64,000 bases of DNA from Cyathus striatus (Eukaryota > Basidiomycota > Agaricomycetes > Agaricales > Nidulariaceae), in assembly GCA_025738555.1 (NCBI GenBank), contig JAOVFP010000009.1, positions 3,968,001 to 4,032,000 of the forward strand. Direction: 5' to 3'. Each line of letters starts with the position of its first letter. Position 1 is the stretch's first letter. Shown piece by piece: positions 37,565 to 47,958 of this stretch. Under the pieces are notes generated by a model that was not told the origin of the DNA, made no database searches, and saw only the letters and a list, made by a program, of their open reading frames with translations. The position numbers and the translations under genes are program-made.

Positions 37565-37735
37565 ACTTGAAATAAGCACCTCATAAAAAGTTGCACTGAA
37601 AAAAAGTTGCACTGAGACTGTAAAAAGTTGCAGAGAAAAAAGTTGTGGCCTTGTGTAAAAAGTTGTGCTGAATATGGCCCTGAAAAAGTTGTGGCACTCT
37701 CAAAAAAAGTTGTGTGGCAAATAAATGTGCACTTT
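37565..37735 (+). repeat. Array of AAAAAGTTG motifs
   Basis: Eight irregularly spaced copies of AAAAAGTTGCACTGA-like units (AAAAAGTTG[CT]), 32 bases upstream of the palindrome at 37767. Spacing is uneven, so not a simple satellite. No coding frame. Confidence 0.75.
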
Positions 37736-37766
37736 GACTCCCATACACAAGATAATTTTTATTCCC

Positions 37767-37784
37767 ACTACCTTTTAAGGTAGT
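37767..37784. repeat. Dispersed palindrome ACTACCTTTTAAGGTAGT, copy 2
   Basis: Perfect 18-base palindrome with ATTCCC before and TGGGTTATAGGG after. About 110 bases to its right (to GATCTCACTTTCTGGCAATA and beyond) are shared with the right side of copy 3 at 50973, marking the body of a shared element. Confidence 0.75.
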
Positions 37785-38984
37785 TGGGTTATAGGGTCCT
37801 TTGGATTTCCCAATAAGTCAAATTGTGGATCACATTCAGGATCTCACTTTCTGGCAATATGATTAGCTGAAGACTTTTTATGCTGTGTGATTGGTGACAT
37901 TTTGTGACAGATACTAATGAAGTGCCTGGAGGAATTGACTAATTGATTGCTCATCCAGATTTTGTTCAATGTTAATTCTTGTCTCTTATAGCACATTTGG
38001 GCCTGGTATGCTGTTTGCTGGATCTTGTGCCCACACTTATTGCTGCCCACTTCTCTGGGTGGAAGATTCATTAAATTATGTCTTTCTTCTCTCCATCTCC
38101 TTCCTCTCACTAACAATTCATAGATTTATCATCCTGTATTTAATTCAGTATCTCTTACTGTTAAATTCTTGAGGTAGTGGGCTGTCCGCTTTGCTTGCAA
38201 GCCTAAATTTGAACAGCTTTTGGTTTTGTCATGCATCACACAGGTTGTTGAACACAAGGTCCAACTGAACATGGCTGTTATGCAAAAATATTGTGAACAG
38301 TTGGTTGTAATGGTACAGTATATTTAATTACATGGTGGTGGTCTCATGTGCAATGGGATAGGTAAGGTAAATAGTATGTCATAATATCCTGTGGAATCTT
38401 AATGGTCAAAGAGGTATAGTTATCCCTCCATATGAGAATCCATGAGGGCATGCTCAGTTTCAGAGATGCATCAAATGCCGCACCATGCTATTAATAGGCA
38501 CACATCAAGACATACACTAATACATGTGCTAATATTGGCCAGTACTCAGATATAACAGACACTGGTGTTTCTGGTATTGGTGTATCTGATGGTACTACCC
38601 ATTGTGCCATGGGTAGTGTTCAGCATGTGTTTCAAAGTCCTAGTGGCATGTGGTTTCCCACATGGTGGCCATATTACACAGGAGAGACATATGGACATTC
38701 CGGGTTATTTGAGAGACTGCATGATAGCTATGCCTTGTGGTATTTGGTGGGACCAGCAGCACAAAGAGCCCTCTAGTCCAAAGTATTTCCCTGAAAGTAT
38801 GTGATTGTCTAGCCTAGTACTGGGTGTGTTATTCTGGGTATGGAGAAGTACTAATACATTCCAGAGTATTATCTTTTAGTTCTTTTCTTTATTGTATAGC
38901 TATCTAGTACATTGTAATGTATGTAGGAATCATTGAGCTGCCCAAATATATTGTTGTTATGTCGAATCCCTTAATGTATATTGG

Positions 38985-39440
38985 AGGTGATACTTTGATT
39001 GGCAGTGTGGGACTCAACCCCAGCCCTTGGACTCCTCCCTTGATAGTGTACTCAAGTAGAATACTTTAGCTGGTGGCTTGGGACTTGTCCCAACTCTTGG
39101 ACTCTCAGGCTTGATTTGCTAACTGTATTACTAGTACTAAATGTCTATTATATTCAAAAAATAGCCTTCTTATTTTACTAGGTGTATCACTTGCCAATCA
39201 GTTGATAAGTACAAGTTGATACACCTTAAAACTATTTAATGGCTAAATCTCTCTATTATTCATATAATATTAGAACTTAGTATTAGTATTGCACATCAGA
39301 GTACAAGAGCTGGGGTGAGTCCCAAGCTGCCAGCTATAATATTTGTAATAAACAAGTATACTATTAAGGGAATGGGACATCTGAGAGCTGGGGTTGAGTC
39401 CTGTGCTGCCAGCAGAAATATCTACTTAATATATACTAAG
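38985..39440. repeat. Foldback repeat next to the LTR-like repeat
   Basis: GGGACTCAACCCCAGC at about 39010 and CTTGGGACTTGTCCC at about 39085 recur in inverted order as GCTGGGGTGAGTCCC (about 39312) and GCTGGGGTTGAGTCC (about 39377). Near the centre, GGTGTATCA and TGATACACC (39180-39225) also face each other. The two right-hand units are tandem copies of about 75 bases. Confidence 0.55.
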
Positions 39441-40060
39441 GGAATTAAATATGGGATGTGTAATATCTAATTACTAATGTCCAAAAGACTATGTACATGC
39501 ACCCAGCATTTGATTGAACTAGTAAGGGAACGTGTTCCGTGTGTTCTTGTCACATGATCAAATGTGAGGCATTAGAACCATTATCTCCAAACTGGTTATT
39601 GTGGTTATGCATAGCCTGGAGCAAGTCATGTGACTTTGTACTTTGTACTTGTTTTAATCTACCACATGGAATTCCACATGTATTACATGGCTCCGCATGA
39701 TCTATATGTTGGAAACAGCATTATGTCGTCATTTAGAGTATTCTAGAGTAGTTCTATTCCATATATAGGTAGTGTACAGCTTTATTTGTAAAATAGTATA
39801 TAAGGAGGGCAGGAATGAGGAGGAAAAGCAAGCAATCCCAGGAGAAATCCTAGGTTTCTACCACTCTAGGAGTGTAATAAATTGGAATAGAATGAATCTG
39901 AACAGTACTTGAACCAAGTAATTTTGTATTAGAAAGGTTTTGAATCTATAGTTTACTTCCTTTATACTAGTTTATACATAATCTGTTTTATCTCTCCCTT
40001 GAACTTACAGCCTGTGATTTGCAATGATTATTTGAGTATTACATAATATATTAGTACCAA
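39190..40060 (+). repeat. LTR-like repeat, copy 1 (CpG-depleted)
   Basis: About 0.85 kb that aligns along its length with 60284-61130. LTR-like signals in order: a TGTAATA / TATTACA inverted pair (39459 and 40043), TATATAAGGAGG promoter-like box (about 39799), and GTGTAATAAATTGG. No target duplication was found at TGTAATA/TATTACA and homology runs a little past both, so the true ends are uncertain. No retrotransposon coding region lies beside it; if an LTR, it is solo. Confidence 0.65.
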
Positions 40061-40956
40061 TTGTTCTCACTCACCCCAATGAGAATAGGAGCAGCAGTGC
40101 GAAATGCTCACATGGACATGAAAGTGACATCACCACCAAGAACATCTATTGCAGTTAGGCTTTGATGCCACACAAGTATTAAGAAGTAAAAACAGAGAGA
40201 AAGAAATATAACGCAAGCTGAAGGTGAAACGATGGAGAAGGGCTGTTACAAATGTATATAAAAGAAATTAAAGGGCTTATAAAATGTGAATTAAAAATAA
40301 GAATGAGGCTTGAGGGTGGGTGGGTGCAAGCGATCTAATGTTCCGTACAATGTCAAGAGTACCTGTCTGGTGTAGGAAGGCAAGGGAGTTAGAATACAGA
40401 ATGTAAAGACAAATCACAAAAAACCAAACCTGGTGCAGGAGGACAAGGGATGTGGAATAATCAATCCCTGCAGACCTCTTTGTACCAAAGAGGTGGAGTC
40501 AAGTACCGATATGTAAACAAGATCCACACCGACTGAATATCATGATGTAAAGGTTAAGTCAGCACTACCTCACAAAGTTGAGGTAGAGCATTACTGACTC
40601 ACCTGGTCTGGGCCCTGACCACAGTGGGTGCTCATGAAGTCTGTGTGACTTCATGGATTGAAGGCACTCCTGTACGATTGGCCCAGTGCAAGTTTTCACC
40701 TTGAACTGTAACTATTTAAATACAGATCACAGATTCAGTGCATCAGTGTAATGACATGAAGTGGTAGAGGGTGGGGGTGGGGCTTGAATTAATGAGGTGC
40801 TAATAATTCCCTGGGCATATCATTATGCCAAACAAAGCCGGAAGCTTCATACACCTGCACCAAACCAGCTGTTATAAACACTTAAAAAATCGAATGGAAA
40901 AGAAGGAAAGTCACTAACAATTTGCCTCCATGGTCAAAGTCTAATCTAGGGTAAGC

Positions 40957-42449
40957 TTATACCACAACTAAAAATGTAGAAGACACACTGGCTGCAACAC
41001 CTTCTTGCTCACAGGCACATTGATCGAGTTCTTGAGGACACTCATATGGCCATCCTTGATGCTGATATCTGAGAGTGGGCCATTGTTAATTAAATCACTT
41101 AGGATGTACAGTAAAAATTGAAGATTTTACCCTATATCATGGAATTGGAACACCTGGTCTTTCCTAAGAGACATTGCTAGTCCAAAGGAATGGACTGGAG
41201 CATCTCCCCATCTCTCATAAAAGAAACCTCCTGCCTTGTCCAAATATTCAAAGAACTTGGTATACAATGTACTTTCCCAAACACTTCTATGGGATATTTC
41301 AAAGTTGTTCTAGCCAATTGTTATTTCAGTCACTTGCTGCTGTTGAATAAAGAGGAAGAAATGTCAAACGTCACTTACATACATGCACATCCTGGTCCAA
41401 TCATCAATCCTGGCTGTACCTGAAAAGGCCCTCTCAACAGAAGCCACATCATTCCATACAAATCCATGATTCACATCTCGAGAAATGAGGTCTCTATTTC
41501 AGGACATGAAGTAGGAGACATTTGATGCAAGGCTGGGTTGGATGAAATCAGCATCTCCTGACACCTGGACAAATCCTGTGATAACACCTGAGTTAATAAA
41601 TGATGAATTGGGGTAGGATGAAAGTATTACAGACCATATAACATGTTGCTTTCTATCAGCTTTTGAATGGGATCATAAGGCTATGATGCAAGGTCAGTTA
41701 CATTGTGGGGTATACAGATAGGGAAAGAAACATATGACTTTGCAATGGAACACAATATTGGTATCTAAATGCCAAAACCAATCATAAGGGGCTAATGCGG
41801 GATGACTCCAGAAGAAGCCTGGCAGTTGTCTGCTGTAAGCTAGAATGACTTGCACTGGATTGTTAGATGATTATCATACTGGAGTAAAATCGGCACATAA
41901 AACGATATCCAAGTCTGAACCTGATGTGAAGGACAGTGTAAGTCAGCTTCAGCTGTCAAGCAGTAGTTACAGACCCAATATTTTGCAAGGAAGCTTCTAC
42001 ACGTGCCTTGTTGAGATCGCTGGGTACATCCCATGACTCTTTTGTGGTGGTGGCTGATCCATTCAAGTTAGATAGAGTGTAAGTGATAAATAGAGATAGA
42101 TACCAAAGCTAGCCCTCCCCTTGGAGATGTAGTGGATCTTGGCCTTTATTTTGTCTATTAGAGCAGGGACCTCGTCCTCTGATATAAATAGGATGTATTG
42201 GTATTTTAATTGTTGGTTAAAGTGATCCTTGGCATTCATTAGTGCTTTGGTTGCTTGTATGAACCTGTTTGGAGCCACCAACATTATTATGATGCCATTA
42301 GGGTGTGCATTGGATTTAATGAAAGACAATGGGGATGAAATAGATGTATAGGTAAATAATAGACAGGTAAGAGCAAAGAAAGCAAGAAAAAAGAAAGCGA
42401 GGATTCGATTTTGAACATGAGTTGTGGTAAAAACAGAAGACAAAGCCAT
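40957..42449 (-). CDS. KRE2/KTR-family alpha-1,2-mannosyltransferase (GT15)
   Basis: Golgi type II membrane enzyme that transfers mannose from GDP-mannose in O- and N-glycan elongation. Starts MALSSVFTTTH at 42449 with a signal anchor ILAFFFLAFFALTCLLFTY. Later exons, in order: NGIIIMLVAPNR...FNQQLKYQYILFISEDE; then ESWDVPSDLNKARVEASLQN; YRFMCRFYSS; FFWSHPALAPYDWFWHLDTN; VFHCK joined to PYDPIQKLIESNMLYG; NNFEISHRSVW; YLDKAGGFFYERWGDAPVHS; FQFHDIG joined to YQHQGWPYECPQELDQCACE; TAA at 40957-40959. These match YRHMCRFNSGFF, YWRVEP, FWSNFEI and ERWGDAPVHS of the family, with changes (FWHLDT for YWRVEP). The stretch 41430-41580 (FMS followed by TGA) could not be spliced cleanly, so it may be a pseudogene. 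CpG-poor. Confidence 0.82.
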
Positions 42450-42499
42450 GGTGTTGTAAGTTGAGACCAAATAGAGGCAGCAGATAGGGGGGATCAATC

Positions 42500-42985
42500 A
42501 TTTGTGGCTCTGCCCAGGTTTATATACCAGGCATATTGAATGTATGGTGATCCAATTGAAAGTCAAAGAACCCTCGCACTAAGAGCAAGGAGCAGCATGC
42601 AGGGAGGCAAGGACCCCGCAAGTGGCAAGGCTCACTACCTGTGATCCTTACCAGATTCTTACTGCATATGTATACTGCTGTATAGAGTATGATAGGCACA
42701 TATATATATTAGAGTGCATAAGCAGATGTATCAAAATCAGGATCTCCAAAGAATACACCTGGCAAGCAGCACAGCCCACTACCAATTAGGTGAGTGACAC
42801 TTTCTGCTGGGTGTAGAATCCTAGAATATTTTTCTAAATCTTAGATTCATTAGAAATTCTAGTGATAGGTTCCCTAAATATGAAGTTCAAAACTCTGAAA
42901 CAGAAAGAAATCGTGAATGAGAATAAAATTAGAAAATTAAAAATACTCTGTACAATACACTGTTTTCAAGCTATTCAACCCATTC
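42500..42985. other. Upstream of the mannosyltransferase; repeat fragments
   Basis: 42585-42655 and 42745-42800 carry reverse copies of a GGTAGTGGGCCTTGCCGCT-like repeat found at 23771, 38172 and 54011; 42680-42740 also matches 23690-23760 in reverse. The promoter of the GT15 gene should lie here. Confidence 0.5.
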
Positions 42986-42989
42986 AGGA

Positions 42990-43400
42990 TCTTTAGATAG
43001 ATGTGTACCCTGGGCTATAATTACCCAGGTGAACTTCAACAATAAAGACTTGCACGCTCTTTGTGTGGTCTACATCTCGCAGATATTAATAATACCAAGA
43101 TCAGTTACAAAAATGTATTCCGATTATATGAAACTTATCTCTTTGTCTGGGAGTAGAACCCAGCTTTCGCGCAGTGCACATGGACAGTAGTGCTTTATGC
43201 CAGGTGTGTATACTAACCAATATGTTAGATATGAATGTCACTCGATGCCATGTTTTACAAGATGGTACAGTTCAGCATCAAACTGCTAAAGGAGTACAAA
43301 TTTATTATTACAACATACAGCTAAACATCAGTATAAAAATAACAATATCAATTACTGATACATTCCTCATCATCATCCTCTCCACCATAGCATTCTCCCT
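42990..43400 (-). repeat. tRNA-Asp repeat, partial copy 3 (CpG-decayed)
   Basis: Contains the AGATGTGTACCCTGGGCTAT spacer, a damaged tRNA-like unit (43139-43226) and the GATATGAATGTCACTCGATG tail, in the same order as 21280-21660. Many CpGs of copy 2 are TpG or CpA here (AGGCGCG versus AGGTGTG, CCACG versus CCATG). Confidence 0.7.
43139..43226 (-). ncRNA. tRNA-Asp pseudogene
   Basis: T arm reads CTGGGTTCTACTCCCAG, with T for the invariant G of the T loop; the anticodon loop CTGGCAT has lost GTC and the acceptor arm is degraded. A decayed relative of 21346-21441. Confidence 0.5.
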
Positions 43401-45040
43401 CTCCTATCATTAGTGCTTTCCCCATCCTCCCTGCTTTTTCTCCCTCCAAGTTGTATATCTACCCCACTCCTTCTCAACTCTCTCCGAGGTCCCTCACACA
43501 CACATTCCTTCCAGAGAAGGTATATGCATCCCCACAAGCCCAAATTCCAACTTTCTTAAGAGGACACACAAACTTTCCTTCCACATGCACCTTTCATCTG
43601 CTCAAACTTGGTGATACTGGAAGGAGGGGGAAGAGCAGTAGAGTGCGGCGGAGGTAAGCTAGATTACATTGTGTGGCAGGTTTATTTGTGTCCATGGCAG
43701 TAGTGCCAGCATGCAGGGTGTTAGGAAGGTTCGGGCATTGCTGTTGGTGGGCCAAGATAGTGTGTGAGTGGTATTATGGAGGAGGGGGATGATGAGGTGT
43801 CTCTGAGTCCATCCATCAAGAGCAGTTGTATGTCAACTTGTTCTTGTAATCCCAAAACTTGGAATGGATAGTGAGTGAGTACGTTATGGCAGGATAATAC
43901 AGCTACAGTAGAAATGGTTATAATGAATAACATAATAATGAATAAATTTCCATAATGAATACAAATTTGTGAAAACCAACTTGGTATGCAGTGTTTTATT
44001 CATCAATTTTCATGGTGAATAATGCATGGAGTTTTTAATGAGTTATGCATTATGAGGTGGTAGAATAATCAAGAAAAATCATTATTCAAGTGGAATTTTG
44101 GTGCTATCTGATCAGCTTGTGTTACCAGTTGGCACATTTTATATTTCTAAAGCAGTCCAGGGCTATAAATATTATTTTTCTCAATATTTTAACTAATTTC
44201 CACTTTGCTGATTTATTGTATACATTACAGTATGTATAAGTTCCTGCATTTCTGTTTTCTCTATTATATATTCATCTCATATTCAACCACTAAATCATGA
44301 ACATACCTTGTATTTCTGCCTTGCCATACACAAGTGTAAGTTGTAAAAAAGATTAAGAAAACTACACAGCCCACTCACAATGAATATCTTATCTTCTTCC
44401 AGCCATCATCTTTCTTGGTGTTGGAAAGGTACTCATAACATTGGTACATTATGAAGGAGTAGGAGCATGTTACTATTGCAATAATTATATTAGTCATAAC
44501 AAAGTCCTAGCAAAGTCAATGCAAAGTAGTCACCAGGGTGTCACACAATTGGCAGAGGTCACATAATGTCACATTGTGTGACAGCTTGCAGTAGTGAATG
44601 AATGCTCATAATGAATAAGGAAATCCCACAACCAACCTTATTCATTATGACAATGTCTACTGTAGTTAGTGTTGTGTCAATGAAGGCTAGGTGGTATTGG
44701 TAGATAAGGGTTACGTTCAGGAATATCAAGGGGCACCTTCAGAGGTAAGATCTATGATTAGGAAATGTAAGTCCTCGGACCCATTGCAAGGAAGTGTTAT
44801 AGTTACTCACATTTATCCATCTCTTTACCCACCTCTATCCACCCTACATTTTTGAGTTATGATGCAAGTACTATTTGATTCATCTCCAGTCATTCTGAGT
44901 CCCCTGCGCCAGTCTTGTTCCTAACTTCAGCACTCATCATACATTTTGTGAACAAGTCATGTTATAAAATAACACCGATAATCAATCCTAGAAACACAGT
45001 ATATGGCATTGTGATTTAATCATGATACCGACAGATACAT
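43400..45040. other. AT-rich, repeat fragments only
   Basis: 43700-43770 matches the GCAGTATTGGGGAGGTCGGG block of the tRNA-bearing repeat. 44740-44930 contains pieces shared with 61680-61740 (AGGAAATGTAAGTC) and 14660-14730 (CTACATTTTTGAG, CTCCAGTCATTC). No gene recognised. Confidence 0.45.
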
Positions 45041-45055
45041 CACATTCGACCACCA

Positions 45056-46028
45056 TTACAAACCATGTCCAAAGTTCGGATTATATCCCACACCAGCAAC
45101 ATTATAAAACGCTCCAGGCCCTTTACCATCGATATTGGCTTCATAAACCTTTCCATACAGCATCATATTTCTCATAACATCCCCATGAACTTTAAGAAAA
45201 GTATCCACTCCGACACCCATCTTCGTAAAAGCGGCAAGGTCGCACCCCGCAATGTTGACGACTGTCCCCCTAGAATATCCATCCCCACGTCCACTGTACT
45301 TCATATTGGCTCTATACGCAGGTTTACGCATTGTCTCTACTGTTTCCTTGCGAAACTGTCGTATGCGAGTGTTTGATATAATAGGTTCTGTGTAAGCAGC
45401 TTAAAACACAGATACCTAAGCGTTAATCATCATAATGGAAAGACATAAATAACCACTAACCATCGTCCATTGAGGGGTCGTAGTAGCGAGATACGTTGAC
45501 GTGCGCCTCACGTTGTGTTTGTACGGTGCCTTGATAACGATTCGGTGCAGAGGTGTTGTCATTTTTTGCGGTTTGGATGCGGCTGTATTGACGGGACTGT
45601 GCGTATGTGGGTGGGGAAACGGTGGCAAATCTAGCTTGAGACTGATGGGATCCGTTAGTACCGGCGTGTTTGGTGTGACAAGCCATCAGAGTCCATGAAT
45701 AGTTGGAGCGTGTGTTAGGTGTTGCTGATTCTGCTCTATAACGAGTGGGCTGAGAGATTGGTGATCGAGGGCGTAGGGTAGGTGATGTTACAGCTGTTCT
45801 AGAACGAGGAGGAAGGTCTGGGGATTGGGAACGTGTGTTCGGCGTCGCAGTTGCTGCTCTGGAACTAGGAGGAGAGACTTGGGATTGGGAACGTGGATTT
45901 TGGGTGGCTGGAACAGCTCGAGAATGAATAGGAAAGGATGTTTTGGATTGCAAAACTGTGCGTTGATGCGTTATTTCTGGACGCGGATCAGGCGTTTCGT
46001 GCTGGTGACTCGGCAAAAAGTGGGACAT
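45056..46028 (-). CDS. Unknown small protein A, paralogue of protein B
   Basis: Two exons: 46028-45461 and 45399-45056, with a 61-base intron (GTTAGT donor, TTTTAAG acceptor) at the same place and phase as in protein B. The N-terminal half is low-complexity and Ser/Pro/Arg/Thr-rich, with repeats of PRSRAA.ATPN.RS and SPPTYAQSRQ, and looks disordered. It ends YYDPSMDD before the intron. The second exon has a compact conserved domain: YRANMKYSGRGDGYSRGTVV, NIAGCDLAAF, VDTFLKVHGDVMRNM, and a second Asn-Ala-Gly motif FYNVAGVGYN. No catalytic motif, signal peptide or membrane segment. I do not recognise the family. The conserved spliced structure and domain in two diverged copies argue that it is real. 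Confidence 0.75.
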
Positions 46029-46794
46029 TGGAGCGTGTATGGATATGGGTGTATAGGAGGTTGAGAGCAGGGAGTGGTTGGATAGGCATGGATGGGAGCA
46101 TATCTTTGGTCCTTATAAGCCTTTAGGATTCTTCAACCAACAAGCACCGGTTTTGGAAGATCGATCGTCCAACCCCCAGAGTGCAATCCCCACGCACGCA
46201 AACCTATGTGAGGCCAGAGCATTCCATCCTCCTCGAAGAGTGACACATGGAACAGCGGAACAAAAGAACGCCACCCACCAGACAAGCTAGATCTATGATC
46301 TACTACTCCCCTCCTACTCCCCAACCCATCTCCAAGCCTCCTGCACACAGTGGCAGGCCGCCCAGGCATAGTGAACACCATCGATGTTCCCGTTCAGCTT
46401 CAGTAAAAGACGAACTGTTAAGTGCTCGTTTGCTGCATGAAAGACTGAGTACTGATGAAAGATAAGATATGTTCAATTCCAGGGGTACGGCTCGAGAAAT
46501 AGAATGAACGTATAAGACTAGGAGATCGTCGTCGTCGTAGACCGTATCCTCGGAACAACACGCAGTTTTAATCACGTGCCATCCCAAAATCCGCAACCCT
46601 AAAGTTCCAAACCCAATCTAAACCTTTCGTCCTCCGCATATGCGAATCACCATAAATATATACGACACACTTAACCAAAACCATATTGACTCGCATACTA
46701 TCGTTCACGAGGTTCATACTACAGATGGACCATGTAGCACGAACGAAACGTCACAACTCAACTGACAAGTACGTGTAATGACGCAACGGTGGAA

Positions 46795-47030
46795 CCAGAA
46801 TTAATGAGCTGCTAATTATTCCAAGGGAATATCATTATGCTAAACGAGCTGGAAGATTCTTACACGCGGACTGAACCAGCTGTTATAAACACGCTTGGAA
46901 AATCGAAAAGGTAAAGGAAAGTCACTAACGAATTTCAAGTTGATGGTCAAAGTCTAATCTAAGGTAGGGTTATGTCGCATATCGAGTCCTTGAACACACG
47001 ATAGTCTTTGATTTTTAATTAAATCGTCTG
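46795..47030 (-). pseudogene. Fragment of a GT15 gene 3' end
   Basis: 46795-46975 aligns with 40785-40955, which lies just downstream of the mannosyltransferase stop codon (for example AATTAATGAG, ACCAGCTGTTATAAACAC, GGTCAAAGTCTAATCTA). After an internal gap, 46985-47010 resembles the last coding exon (ATCGAGTCCTTGAACAC versus ATCGAGTTCTTGAGGAC). It is a truncated paralogous copy that kept its CpGs. Confidence 0.55.
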
Positions 47031-47191
47031 GGACGGTGGAAGTATACTAGTATGTTTCACAATGACGAATCAAAATCACTGGTTACGTGCACTAATCACA
47101 CACACGTTAGTACATATAGTCAAACGAACACTGTAAATAAAAGGAGCATGCGTTTAAAAACTGACTAATTAGCTAAAAAGAAAAATATCAT

Positions 47192-47958
47192 TTATCTACC
47201 GCCTACTCCCGCAATATTGTAGATATCACCGCCTCCTTCAGCGGTAGCATTGGCATAGTATCCAGCTCCGTTATCCCCCATATTCCTCATCATTCCTCCA
47301 TGAAGTTTAAGATATTCATCCACACTAAGACCTGATCTTGAAAGGGAAGAAATATCGCTCCCAGCAATGTTGGTAACAGTTCCCCTGGAAGTTCCCGCCC
47401 CTCTTCCATTGTAGTTCATAGTAGCTCTGTAGTGAGGCCGGAGAGACTGTCCTGAGTGACTGGTCGGACTATTAGGTTTCGTATCAGCAGCTTAAAATAC
47501 AGTTTAGATCCCTTCAATAGGTAAAATATTAATGACAACATACCGTTCATCGAAGGGTCGTATTGGTCGACGATGATAACTTGTTCATCCGGCTGCATTT
47601 TAACAAATCGATGAGAACTGTTCCATACATAGGTGTCGTAAGGGAGCCTAACCTCTCGAGGAACTTCTTCGAATCTGCTACTACGGCTGTAATCAGCATT
47701 GGTCCTGGTGGGGATGCGGCTGGATTGACGGGCCTGTGCGTATGGAGGAGGAGAAGTGGCAGTTTCAGTTGAACTATGATTGGATCGATTCATATTGTCG
47801 TTTTGGGGTTTAGAAGCTGCCTGCTTATCCTCGCGCGTAGTTCCTAAACGATGGGAGCGGTTGGGAGTTGCGGGAGCTGCTCTAGAACGAGGAGATGGAG
47901 AGACTGGTGGGGATGGCAGTTGTTCCCGTTTCTTGCGAATTGGAGGAGCTCGGGACAT
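47192..47958 (-). CDS. Unknown small protein B, paralogue of protein A
   Basis: Two exons: 47958-47544 and 47490-47192, with a 53-base intron (GTATGT donor, TTTTAAG acceptor). Starts MSRAPPIRKKREQLPSPPVS; the first exon is Pro/Ser/Arg/Asn-rich with PRSRAAPATPN and SPPPYAQARQSSRIPTR, and ends DQYDPSMN. The second exon starts AADTKPNSPT and carries the shared domain: YRATMNYNGRGAGTSRGTVT, NIAGSDISSL, VDEYLKLHGGMMRNM, and DIYNIAGVGGR at the C-terminus. DNA upstream of the starts of A and B is also alike, which indicates a tandem duplication of the whole gene including promoter. Function unknown. The domain's two N-[IV]-AG motifs and Gly/Asn/Tyr richness could suit self-assembly, which is inference. 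Confidence 0.75.

Noticed and set aside
39459..40043. TGTAATA...TATTACA as exact LTR ends
   Set aside because: Flanks do not match as a target duplication, and similarity to the second copy continues past both points, so only an LTR-like repeat is claimed.
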